Shown: positions 26,909-34,340 of the stretch, in pieces
How positions within the stretch are numbered: the stretch's first letter is position 1
Layout of the letters: each line of letters starts with the position of its first letter
The notes under the pieces: model-generated
Databases searched by the model: none
Told to the model about the DNA's origin: nothing
The model's input: the letters and a program-made list of their open reading frames with translations, nothing else
Translations under genes and position numbers: made by a program
Assembly: GCA_027451445.1 (NCBI GenBank)
Contig: DAIDJG010000360.1
Span: 1 to 39,566, forward strand
Source of the DNA: Singulisphaera sp.
GTDB lineage: Bacteria > Planctomycetota > Planctomycetia > Isosphaerales > Isosphaeraceae
Length of the DNA stretch: 39,566 bases
Direction: 5' to 3'

Positions 26909-28357
26909 ATGTCAACTTGCCGTAACCTTCCCGGTTCGACCGGGTCGCCCGACCCGACGAGGACGGCGGGAATCGGGGCGTGGATTCGCAGCCACCCATA
27001 CACCGTCGCCTTCCTGCTATTCGCTGTGATCATGTTCTGGCGCGTGAAACGGCCGCCGCTCACGGAGTTCGAGTGGGTCTTTGTTAACTCCGCCCGGAAT
27101 CTCGTCGAGGGGCGCGGGCTCTACCTGCTCAAGGTCCCGCCCTTCCGCGCGTACACCTACCCGCCGTGGATGGCCGTGATGGCCCTCCCGTTCGCATACA
27201 TCCCGCGCGCATCGGAGAGAGTTGTATGGTTCCTCATCCAGATCGCGTGCCTGACCGTGCTTTGGCGCGGGTCGTGGCGGCTGTCGGGAGGCGGAGCGCT
27301 CGAGGGACGGGGCGTCCGCGTTCCGCGGAGCGAACACCTGATCGCTTGCCTGGGTCTCGCCTGCGCGTTGCACTACGTCGAGAGTGACCTTCGTCAGCCG
27401 CAAACTGATCTAGTCATCGCCGCGCTCCTGACGGGCGGTTGTCTCGCCTTGTCCCGGTCGAGGACGCTGGTGGGCGCGATCCTGTTCGGACTGGCAGCCG
27501 CGATGAAATGCACTCCGCTGCTGTTCGCCCCGTACCTGGCGTTGCGAGGGCACTGGCGCGCCGCCGTTCTGGTCGTGGCCGTCGCGGTGGGCATGAACCT
27601 CGTGCCGGACCTGGTTCATCCCCCCGCTGAGGGAGGTTCGTGGCTCATCGCTTGGATCCACCAGTTCCTCCAACCCATGGCACAGCCGGGCTATCTGCCG
27701 GGCCGCTGGTACTCCCGGATCCTCGACAACCAATCCATCGCCGGTGCCTTCACGCGCTGGGCGTCCACGCGCCTGGCCTGGCAAAACGGGGAAATCGTCG
27801 CCGTAAACCGATCTTCTACACCCGACGCACATCTGCTACGGATCATGACCTACTCTTGCGAGCTAACCCTCCTGGCGCTGGCAGCGTACACGATGCGCCG
27901 ACGTTGGCGCGCGGCCCCGTCCAACGCGAACGTGTCGCGTGCGCCTGAGGACATGGCGGCGGAGTGGGGCGCCGTGATGGCGCTGATGCTCTTGTTGTCG
28001 CCGATGACGAGCCGGACGCACTTCGTCGTCCTCCTTCTGCCCGCGCTCTGCGTGGCGCGGCGGGCGTTCGAGCACGGCGATCGCGTCGCAAGATGGCTGA
28101 TCTACCTAACGCTCGCCACGGCCGTGCTCGAACCGCCCGTCTGGGGCCACACGTCCGTCCACATCGCCATGTGGTGCGGCCTGTCGAGTTGGGGTACCGC
28201 CTTCCTGCTCGCCGGCTGTCTCTGGATTCTTTGGAACCGCTCACCCGTCGCGGACGGCGCGCAGCGCAGCGTCGCGGGGTGGTTGCAGGCTCCGCACATC
28301 CTTCAACGCCGTACCCAAGCGGCCAAAGCTCATCGCGAAACGAGCCGCGAGCCATAA
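26909..28357 (+). CDS. Polytopic membrane glycosyltransferase, GT87/DUF2029-like
   Basis: This 482-residue protein has about 10 predicted membrane helices and looks like family 87, whose members transfer mannose or other sugars from polyprenyl-phosphate donors outside the membrane. Support: the early periplasmic loop EFEWVFVNSARNLVEGRGLYLL followed by YTYPPWMAVM (the usual D/E and Y-PP features after the first helix), the AAMKCTPLLFAPYLALRGHW segment, and SPMTSRTHFVVLLLP in the C-terminal half. Starts at 26882, 26897 and 26909 are possible; 26909 has GGAGAG 5 nt upstream. It is followed after 111 nt by an unrelated transposase. Confidence 0.78.
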   Translation: MSTCRNLPGSTGSPDPTRTAGIGAWIRSHPYTVAFLLFAVIMFWRVKRPPLTEFEWVFVNSARNLVEGRGLYLLKVPPFRAYTYPPWMAVMALPFAYIPRASERVVWFLIQIACLTVLWRGSWRLSGGGALEGRGVRVPRSEHLIACLGLACALHYVESDLRQPQTDLVIAALLTGGCLALSRSRTLVGAILFGLAAAMKCTPLLFAPYLALRGHWRAAVLVVAVAVGMNLVPDLVHPPAEGGSWLIAWIHQFLQPMAQPGYLPGRWYSRILDNQSIAGAFTRWASTRLAWQNGEIVAVNRSSTPDAHLLRIMTYSCELTLLALAAYTMRRRWRAAPSNANVSRAPEDMAAEWGAVMALMLLLSPMTSRTHFVVLLLPALCVARRAFEHGDRVARWLIYLTLATAVLEPPVWGHTSVHIAMWCGLSSWGTAFLLAGCLWILWNRSPVADGAQRSVAGWLQAPHILQRRTQAAKAHRETSREP

Positions 28358-28468
28358 TCCGTGGGGTGCGACGGCACCGTCCAGCGCGGTCTACGATCGC
28401 GTTGCGGGGCAAAAAGGGGACGGGCGGGATTATTGACAGACCGCTGAGACGCGGGTTACGCTCCACCC

Positions 28469-29125
28469 ATGCCACGCACAGCACGCGCCGCCGTAGGCGG
28501 CATGATTTACCACGTTCTGAACCGCGGGAACCGACAGTCGGAGGTCTTCCACAAGCCGGACGACTACCTCGCTTTTGTCGACGCGATGGCCCAGGCGTGC
28601 GAGCGGTTACCACTCGATATCTTCGGCTACTGCCTGATGCCCGACCACTTCCACCTGGTCATTCGACCCGTGGAGGACGGCGACCTCGGGCACTGGATGC
28701 GCCGGGTGCTCACAATGCACGCCCAGCGCTATCACCGGGTCTACGAGACTTCGGGGCACGTATGGCAGGGACGCTACAAGGCCTTTCCGGTCCAGGACGG
28801 CGCCCACGTTACGACGATACTGCGCTACGTCGAGCGCAACCCCGTGCGCGCCAAGCTTGTGAAAAGCCCCGAGCGCTGGAAGTGGTCCAGCCTGCCCGGT
28901 TGGCTTGCGCGCGACCCTCTGCTCTGGAGGGGTACCCCTTCGCCCCGCGGTCGGAGCTGGTTGAAGCGCGTCAACACGGCGCTCTCGGCGGACGATCTCC
29001 AGCGCGTGCGCATTTCTGTCGCACGCGAACGGCCATTCGGCGACCCCGACTGGACGCTTCAGACAGCTCAGGAACTGGGGCTCGAGTGGACCCTGCGGAA
29101 CCGAGGGCGACCCAGGAAGGAGTGA
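28469..29125 (+). CDS. IS200/RAYT-like HUH transposase (REP-associated)
   Basis: This 218-residue protein matches the Y1/REP-associated tyrosine transposase family: MIYHVLNRGNRQSEVF at the start, the HUH motif PDHFHLV (His60, His62), then GHVWQGRYKAFPVQ and RYVERNPVRA. Such enzymes nick and join single-stranded DNA at REP-like hairpins and are usually single-copy domesticated transposases. At the position where E. coli RAYT has its nucleophilic Tyr, my alignment places a His (TMHAQRYH), with a Tyr four residues later. The leader contains the G-rich stretch AAAAGGGGACGGGCGGG at 28409-28425, probably part of its own end. A REP-like palindrome follows 0.8 kb downstream. Confidence 0.88.
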   Translation: MPRTARAAVGGMIYHVLNRGNRQSEVFHKPDDYLAFVDAMAQACERLPLDIFGYCLMPDHFHLVIRPVEDGDLGHWMRRVLTMHAQRYHRVYETSGHVWQGRYKAFPVQDGAHVTTILRYVERNPVRAKLVKSPERWKWSSLPGWLARDPLLWRGTPSPRGRSWLKRVNTALSADDLQRVRISVARERPFGDPDWTLQTAQELGLEWTLRNRGRPRKE

Positions 29126-29936
29126 ATGGGTTTCCCGTGGATCAAATTGGCCGCACACCGTCGCCAATTACCCACCTGAAATCCGGGAGTCGTGGCTGTC
29201 CGGCATACCGCGGTACGTCATGAATCTTCATCACGACTGCCCCGCATCCGAGAGAACCGAAAACGCCGCGAAGTGCATTGTTTAGCCGATCTCGCAAGCG
29301 ATTACTGTCCTTGATTCGCCCCCGCGATCATGCTTTGATCGGCGGTCAAAAAGTGCCAAAAACGCTCCCGTATTTACATTAAATCCATTATATGCTTCCC
29401 CAAGCACGGGGAAGTGGCCTATTTGGTCATTGCAAAACAGCATGGTGTAACTCTTAATTTAACGCAAAGGCTTCGCCAGAGAACCATCGCCGTGTCCTAA
29501 CTCCTTGTGTTGCTTGACGCATCGAGTCGCCGCACCAGTTCCCCCGTTTGGAATCGCAACCCATTGCCCGCCTGGGGCACCGAAGCGTCGAATACCACAC
29601 TGAGCCGGCGCGCGCTTGTTCCAGTTCGTCGACAGTGGCGATGCCGTAGGTGCGCGGAGAACTTCGCGGGTTAAGAATGGATTGACAGTCTTCAGAATCC
29701 GGACGATGGCACTCCCGAGCGCGGTGAACGTTCGGGATCCACGATGCCGAAAGGGATGAGGGACGAAGAGAACTCTCGCCCGGGCAGAGAGGGACATGGG
29801 GGTTTGAGCGTGGAATGAGAGATGGGTCGCGGTGGCGCCAGTCGTCATCCCTCATCCCTTTCGAGTGGTCACCACGGTCGCTATTGGCTTTCTCCTGGCC
29901 GAAACGTCCGCATTTGCGCGGTCCTCCCCGGCAAGG
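29126..29936. other. Intergenic region with hairpins and a possible gene remnant
   Basis: No intact gene is visible. CTTCCCC/GGGGAAG forms a 7-bp stem with a 6-nt loop at 29395-29414 in an AT-rich stretch. A perfect 15-nt inverted repeat (arm GAAAGGGATGAGGGA) sits at 29749-29763 and 29848-29862. At its right end, a GTG-started frame from 29832 reads like a signal peptide (VVTTVAIGFLLAETSAFA) but runs straight into the palindrome at 29937, so it may be the front of a secreted protein gene cut off by mobile DNA. Confidence 0.4.
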
Positions 29937-29992
29937 GGGTCAGACTTAATTGTTCGTTTTCCAGGCGTGCCTGGAAAACGAACAATTAAGTC
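29937..29992. repeat. REP-like palindrome, split by the IS110 element
   Basis: The left arm at 29937-29966 starts GGGTCAGACTTAATTG and is followed by a 2-nt loop. The right arm at 29969-29992 is its perfect complement for 24 nt, ending CAATTAAGTC. The remaining 6 nt of the right arm (TGACCC) are found at 31814-31819, after the IS. Removing the IS therefore rebuilds a perfect inverted repeat with 30-nt arms. This is the probable insertion target. Confidence 0.8.
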
Positions 29993-30280
29993 CTCTATGA
30001 GTCGCCGGGTCAAGCCCCGTGAACGCGATTTCTTGGCTCTCTCTTTCTACTCCTTCCTCGGCGCAGACGCCGATCGTTTCGAGGAAATCCTGGGCTTACC
30101 GCCTCACCACCCGGGGAACCGGTGCGCCCGGGATCTCACTCTTTTCACATAAAATATTATCAATATTGTTCATCGATAAGGCCATCGGCTCGAAGCCTTT
30201 TCCTCCTGCGACCCATCGACAACTGTACTTCGTTCACCTCCCTCTCTCGTACAGCACACTCTCAAGCGACAAAGGCTGGC

Positions 30281-30552
30281 GGCTTCACGATCAGTCCGGC
30301 CCTTCGGGCCGGCACCGTCTTCTATCCGTGTTGATCACATCTAAGGATCAATCACCAGTTACTCATACGTCTCCCGACGCCTCGAAGCCAGAACTGGGGG
30401 AGCAAACCCATCTGACCCACGGTTCCCTTGCGGGAAACCCGACTAATTTCTCGGCCGCCCCCTCCAGCCCTGTCTGCTTGTGATCGCTTCCCGAGAGCCC
30501 AAGACCTCTTTCTTGTCCCGCCCCTTTCAAGGGGCTACGGTGACTGCCGAAC
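30281..30552 (-). ncRNA. Predicted bridge RNA/seekRNA of the IS110 element
   Basis: Shown on the plus strand, TCTGACCC at 30411-30418 equals the right half of the target (core TC plus TGACCC at 31812-31819). It is followed after 2 nt by a hairpin (GGTTCCC at 30421-30427, loop TTGC, GGGAAACC at 30432-30439, one bulged A), then by GACTAATT at 30441-30448, close to the reverse complement of the left target half (GACTTAATT). Another stable hairpin (CCGGCCC/GGGCCGG, centred near 30302) is followed by TCTTCTAT at 30318-30325, a 7/8 match to the left end of the IS (TCCTCTAT at 29991-29998). The RNA ends are unknown and I did not fold it by computer. Confidence 0.4.
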
Positions 30553-31725
30553 TCACGACACTTTCTTCACAGGCACGTCCTCCTCCGCAGCTCTCACCTC
30601 CGCACCCGCAGGCACCACGCCGGTCTCCAGGTACTTCCAAAGCGCCACCAACAGCTTTCGCGCCACCGCCACGATCCCCGATTTCCGCAATCGACTGTTT
30701 CCCTGGCCAAACCGCTCGCGGAACCAGCCGCTCAACTCGCTCTCCGGCTGGTACCGCAGCCAGAGCCAGGCCAGCTCGATCATCATCCACCGCACACGCC
30801 GATTCCCCGCCTTGCTGATCCCCTGCTCGCGACGGCTCTCCCCGCTGTCATACGGTGAAGGTGTCAGCCCCGCCAAGCTGGCCAGCTCGCGCCGGTTCTT
30901 GATCTGCCGCCAACCGAAGAACTCGCGCACCAACAGCCACGCCGTGTTGGGGCCGATCCCCCGCAGTCGCAACAATTGGCGTACCTGTTCCATCTGGGGA
31001 TCATTCGGGTCGCCGATGTGCTTCTTCCGCTCCAACTCCAACGCGCCGATCTGACGCGCGACCAGTTGCCTCCGCTCGAACTCCCGCGTCAGTCTCTGTC
31101 GCAGTCCAGACGGTACCTCCGAGCCGTCCCACTGGCGAAGTTGCTCGAGTTGCTCGGCGAAGCCAGAGTTGATCGTCACCATCAGGCCCAGCCCGGCCAA
31201 CAGTCCCTTGATCCGATTGTCGTGCCCAGTCCGCTCCCCTTTCAGACGGATCAAATCGCGGTGGAGTTGCCGCCGGTCCTCGTCAGCCACCGTGGGAATG
31301 CGGACCACCGCCCACACGTGCTCTTCGCCCTGGTGCGAGCGGATGAGCATCGAGACCAGCTTGGTCGCGTCCAGCCGGTCGGATTTGGCGCGACGCTTGC
31401 GGCGATTGACTTCGATCGATGCCGAGTCGACGACTCGGTTATCGATCCCCTCATGGATCAGAAAGCGATGGAGCCAGAAGCCGTCCCGGCCGGCCTCGTA
31501 GCAGGAGATCACCTTGGCGTCCGGCGGCAGGCCGAACCGCTCCTTGGCCTTCTTGATCTCAAGGAGGAGTTCGACGTAGTTACCGGCGGCCAGCGAGCGG
31601 AGCCGGGGTTTTTGGGCGGCTCCTGTGGTGAAGGCCAGCTTCCAGGAGTTCCGGCCCAGCTCCAAGGCCAGGTAGAGTACCAGTCTGGTCGCTGTGGTAG
31701 AATGGTCGTCGTGAGTCGCTGACAT
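30553..31725 (-). CDS. IS110-family transposase
   Basis: This 390-residue recombinase has the RuvC-like DEDD domain in its first half: an acidic residue in LYLALELGRNSWKLAF (here Glu rather than the usual Asp), Glu in CYEAGRDGFWLHR, and the two Asp of AKSDRLDATKL. The C-terminal Transposase_20 domain follows, with LRGIGPNTAWLLVREFFGW, LASLAGLTPSPYDSGES and the serine in GISKAGNRRVR. The frame is intact. Elements of this family insert by RNA-guided recognition of donor and target DNA. The start codon and ribosome site lie in a hairpin in the leader (31711-31787), which should restrict translation from read-through transcripts. Confidence 0.92.
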   Translation of the reverse strand: MSATHDDHSTTATRLVLYLALELGRNSWKLAFTTGAAQKPRLRSLAAGNYVELLLEIKKAKERFGLPPDAKVISCYEAGRDGFWLHRFLIHEGIDNRVVDSASIEVNRRKRRAKSDRLDATKLVSMLIRSHQGEEHVWAVVRIPTVADEDRRQLHRDLIRLKGERTGHDNRIKGLLAGLGLMVTINSGFAEQLEQLRQWDGSEVPSGLRQRLTREFERRQLVARQIGALELERKKHIGDPNDPQMEQVRQLLRLRGIGPNTAWLLVREFFGWRQIKNRRELASLAGLTPSPYDSGESRREQGISKAGNRRVRWMMIELAWLWLRYQPESELSGWFRERFGQGNSRLRKSGIVAVARKLLVALWKYLETGVVPAGAEVRAAEEDVPVKKVS

Positions 31726-31787
31726 GGGAATGTCCCTCCAAAAGGGATGCTGATAGCCACATATTCAGCTTACCTTCAGCGACTCAC
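31711..31787 (-). promoter_or_regulatory. Leader hairpin hiding the transposase start
   Basis: TCAGCGACTCAC occurs at 31776-31787 and its perfect complement at 31711-31722, which is exactly codons 2-5 of the transposase. Between them, TCCCT/AGGGA (31733-31737 and 31743-31747) forms an inner stem that holds the GGAGGG ribosome site. The folded RNA would occlude both ribosome site and start codon. Confidence 0.7.
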
Positions 31788-31828
31788 TCTCTGCCATCCT
31801 CCTACATGGTATCTGACCCTGGCGTCCC

Positions 31829-32137
31829 ATGAGCCCCGACGGTCGCTTGCTCGTCACTGGTGGCGCTGACCGTCAGGTGGTGCTGCGTGACGCAGCGACG
31901 CTCGAAAAGCTGCTGAGTTTTCCCTTGTGGACCGGGAACCTGAGGAGCTTGGCATTCGACTTTACCGCCCGCCGTCTGGCGATCGTGGGCACCGGTTGCG
32001 ACGTCGAGCTGTGGGATCTCGCCGCCTTGAACGAGGGTCTGACGCCTCTGGGTCTCGCATGGGACCGGCCCGCGGGGGTTTCAGCCCCTGTGAACGAGCC
32101 GATCGCTCCCGGTGTCCCAATTATCCGTCGGCCATGA
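31829..32137 (+). pseudogene. C-terminal remnant of a WD40-repeat protein
   Basis: The 102 codons read as the last one and a half WD40 blades plus tail: SPDGRLLVTGGADRQVVLRDAATLEKL, then LRSLAFDFTARRLAIVGTG, VELWDLAALNEGLTPLGLAWDRP. The end resembles planctomycete WD40 proteins, often kinase fusions, that close with a leucine-rich helix and a short Pro tail. Everything before SPDG is missing; similarity begins 10 nt after the IS/palindrome junction, so the gene was cut when the mobile DNA arrived or before. The ATG at 31829 is probably an internal Met of the old gene. Confidence 0.75.
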
Positions 32138-32153
32138 TTCAAGACAAATTTGA

Positions 32154-33029
32154 TCACTTGTGCACGCTAAGATCTGCTGGCTCAAATATATGTTCGATAA
32201 TATGTCCATGCTCCGATACCGATGGATCCCAGTCAGGAATCGGCAAGAGATTGCCGCCGCCGAGGGCTTGATAGGCGTTCACGACGGCAGACAGTTGCTG
32301 CCTCTTGATCTCGATCAAGTCCCTTCACGCATCAAAGAGGTCGCGCTGGGCGAAGAGCACATCGATGTATTCGGCCTGGGCATTGAGAAAGAGCCTCGTG
32401 GCGTTGTCGACGGACGCCTCGAGCGATTTCACTTGCTGTTTCTTGATCTCGATGCTCGTGCGGTAATTCTCCACCATGGACACGCGGTTGACGACCTCGG
32501 TGAAGGCGTTGATGACGGTGCGCTGGTAGTGATAGAGGGCCTGCAATTGTGCGGCGTTCGCCGACATGTAGTCGGCTTTGATTGCTTTGAAGTCGATGAG
32601 TGGCCCGACGGCGCCGGCAGCGATATTGGCAATCAGCGCCTCGGGAGTCAGGAGCAGATAGTTTGGGTTGAAGGCCGAGAAACCGACGCCGCCGTTGATG
32701 ACCACCGCAGGATAAAAGCGGGCCCGGGCGACCTTGATGTCGAGGCCGGCAGCCCCCACGTTGCGCTCAGCCTCGCGGATATCAGGGCGGTACCGAAGGA
32801 GCTGCGAGGGCACGCCAACGCTCAGCGCATGCAGGTTGAACTCGATGAAATCCGGCGAGATGCGCGCGACGGGCTGCGGGAAACGACCAACGAGGTAATT
32901 GATTCGGTTCTCGACCTGGATCATGTCCTGGCGAACGATCAGTTTTCCGGCCTGGTTCTTGCGGACCAGCTCCACCCCGCGCTCGTGCTCCGTGGGCACG
33001 ACTCGGCCGGACCGAATCCCTCTATCCAT
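32154..33029 (-). pseudogene. TolC/NodT-type outer-membrane efflux protein, truncated and with an in-frame stop
   Basis: The frame reads as the second half of a NodT-like outer-membrane channel of RND efflux systems: VENRINYLVGRFPQPVAR, VPSQLLRYRPDIREAERNVGAAGLDIKVARARFYP, GPLIDFKAIKADYMSANAAQLQALYHYQRTVINAFTEVVNRV, YIDVLFAQRDLFDA. A TGA at 32327-32325 ends it, yet the same frame continues with RDLIEIKRQQLSAVVNAYQALGGGNLLPIPDWDP to a stop at 32156-32154. That continuation is the normal family end, so the TGA is an internal nonsense mutation, plausibly CGA to TGA. About 200 N-terminal residues, including the signal peptide, are missing. The gene is tail-to-tail with the WD40 remnant, 16 nt apart. 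Confidence 0.85.
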
Positions 33030-33390
33030 CGCTTGGCGCGATAGAATAGGATGGCCGGTAAGGTTTTCGGGACAGAGGCGTTGCTAACGTGCGGGCTGAT
33101 CCCGGTATTCTGTTGGTCTTTGGTCGACTCGCTTGCGTGAGTCTCATGCATGGCCACCCCCCCCTAACGCGGCGCAAAGCCGCATCCTCCCGGTTAGGCC
33201 TTTGACGAACGAAGCGATTGCTCGCCGGGCGCAACGACCAACACGTTGCCGTGGGAAACACCCGACCAAGCAGAAGCCGAAAGCGGCCAGCGGTCATGCA
33301 TCGGAGAGCACGAGAGTCCGCTCTCTCTCTCTTCATGCGAGCCTCTTCGTTCGCGGCCTCAAGGTCGGCGTCTGAGGGGAGTCAGCGAGC
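33030..33390. other. Intergenic region between the efflux remnant and the regulator
   Basis: No gene is recognisable. CCTAAC/GTTAGG at 33163-33168 and 33193-33198 surround an inner GCGGC/GCCGC stem. The whole is about 36 nt and forms a compact hairpin. The rest has weak coding signal on either strand. Confidence 0.4.
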
Positions 33391-33437
33391 TTGGTAGACA
33401 GAATGCTTGTCGTATATTTCTTATCGCGAATTTCGCG
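33391..33437 (+). promoter_or_regulatory. Promoter and possible operator of the winged-helix gene
   Basis: TTGGTA at 33391-33396 and TATATT at 33413-33418 are 16 nt apart and match a housekeeping promoter reasonably well. CGCGAA-T-TTCGCG, a 6-bp palindrome with a 1-nt centre at about 33425-33437, lies just after the -10, where a repressor would block initiation. Autoregulation by the downstream protein is a reasonable guess. Confidence 0.5.
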
Positions 33438-33449
33438 TAGGGTCGAGTC

Positions 33450-33887
33450 ATGGATTTGAAAGCGTCAGACAGTGGTCGCCCGGGCTGGACATTCCTCAGC
33501 AATCACGGAAATGTCTTGTTGGCCATTGCGCGCAACCCTGACTCGACGCTGCGCGAGGTCGCTACACGGGTTGGGATCACCGAGCGCGCGGTCCAGCGCA
33601 TTGTCGCAGACCTCGAGGCCGGGGACTATCTGGAACGCGTCCGCACCGGCCGGCGAAATCGTTATAAAATCCATCACGAGTTGCCGATGCGGCATCCTCT
33701 GGCCGCACACCGAGATATCGGATCGTTGATCGATTTGGTGACCGGTCCCCGCGCCCGCAACGGCGACCCGGCTACCCTCGCGGCCATCGCTACCGCGCCA
33801 ACGGAGCACTCGAGTTCCCTCCCGGCTGAACCCGGCCAGCCGTCTCATGATCCAAATTTGGAGACGGGATTACACGACAAATCCTGA
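33450..33887 (+). CDS. Winged-helix transcriptional regulator, MarR/ArsR-like
   Basis: This 145-residue protein has a DNA-binding winged helix in its first 80 residues: NHGNVLLAIARNPDSTLREVATRVGITERAVQRIVADLEAGDYLERVRTGRRNRYKI, where TLREVATRVGITERAVQRIVADL is the helix-turn-helix and RTGRRNRYKI the wing. After that comes HPLAAHRDIGSLIDLV and an unstructured tail rich in Pro, Ser and Ala. No effector domain is visible, so it may sense nothing itself or use the tail. Its palindrome-bearing promoter is close (33391-33437). Neighbouring genes are broken, so the regulated target is unknown. Confidence 0.8.
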   Translation: MDLKASDSGRPGWTFLSNHGNVLLAIARNPDSTLREVATRVGITERAVQRIVADLEAGDYLERVRTGRRNRYKIHHELPMRHPLAAHRDIGSLIDLVTGPRARNGDPATLAAIATAPTEHSSSLPAEPGQPSHDPNLETGLHDKS

Positions 33888-34045
33888 AGCAAGCGTTCCG
33901 AAGGAATACCTCGAACACATCGCGTTTGGGTTTTTGTACACGAGGCGGTTCCACGCGCTGCACTCGGGTCAAGATTCGAGGGCGTGAAACCCGAGGTCCC
34001 CGGAAGCGGGGAGAGGCTACGATCTTCAGGCAGGAAGTAGCGAAT

Positions 34046-34254
34046 GAGGTATCGGCCAGTTGCTTCCGTGCCTCGTCGAGGCACTTCTGGCGGATCTGGG
34101 CCTCGCCCATTTCGCTGCGCCGCGTGATGATCAGGACGGACGGGTTGGCTTCGGACTGGTAGGTCCACACCGCCATACCGGCCCCGTTCGTGAGGCGGAC
34201 ATTGCCGAGCCCATGGTTTCCATGATTCGTGAGCGACATCGAGCCGTAGAGCAT
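34046..34254 (-). pseudogene. Possible gene fragment of unknown family
   Basis: Minus-strand codons from ATG 34254 to about 34050 have almost only G or C in third position and read MSLTNHGNHGLGNVRLTNG then MAVWTYQSEANPSVLIITRR then MGEAQIRQKCLDEARKQLAD. After that, third positions become random and the frame runs into the antisense of the regulator gene. This profile suggests a real but truncated coding stretch, about 68 codons long. I do not recognise the family. There is no ribosome site before the ATG. Confidence 0.4.
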
Positions 34255-34340
34255 GGAAAGGAGATCCGATCTCGCTTCACGCGGTGGCCACTGCGATACT
34301 TGATGCGATGGTTTTTCGCGCACGAATTCCGGAGAGTACG

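Larger units (their letters stand above)
29993..31813 (-). mobile_element. IS110-family insertion sequence, about 1.82 kb
   Basis: The boundaries are inferred from the interrupted palindrome: TC at 29991-29992 and TC at 31812-31813 would be the two copies of the dinucleotide core, and one copy belongs to the element. There are no long terminal inverted repeats, as expected for IS110. The element carries a transposase on the minus strand, only about 86 nt upstream of it and 560 nt of non-coding DNA downstream. The long non-coding end on the 3' side of the transposase recalls the IS1111-type arrangement. Confidence 0.7.

Noticed and set aside
27964-29223. A 419-codon plus-strand frame across the GT87 and RAYT genes
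   Set aside because: It is Arg/Ala/Pro-rich, resembles no family and is a shadow of two well-supported genes in other frames.
30122-30440. Possible group II intron (GTGCG start and a GGTTCCC hairpin)
   Set aside because: No reverse transcriptase and no recognisable domain V; the region is better explained as the non-coding end of the IS110 element.
30019-30483. A 154-codon plus-strand frame in the IS110 non-coding end
   Set aside because: Low-complexity Ser/Pro/Thr-rich translation, mixed third positions, and it lies opposite the predicted RNA.
33163-33198. attC-like site (CCTAAC ... GTTAGG with inner stem)
   Set aside because: At about 36 nt it is shorter than known attC sites and no integrase or gene cassette is nearby.
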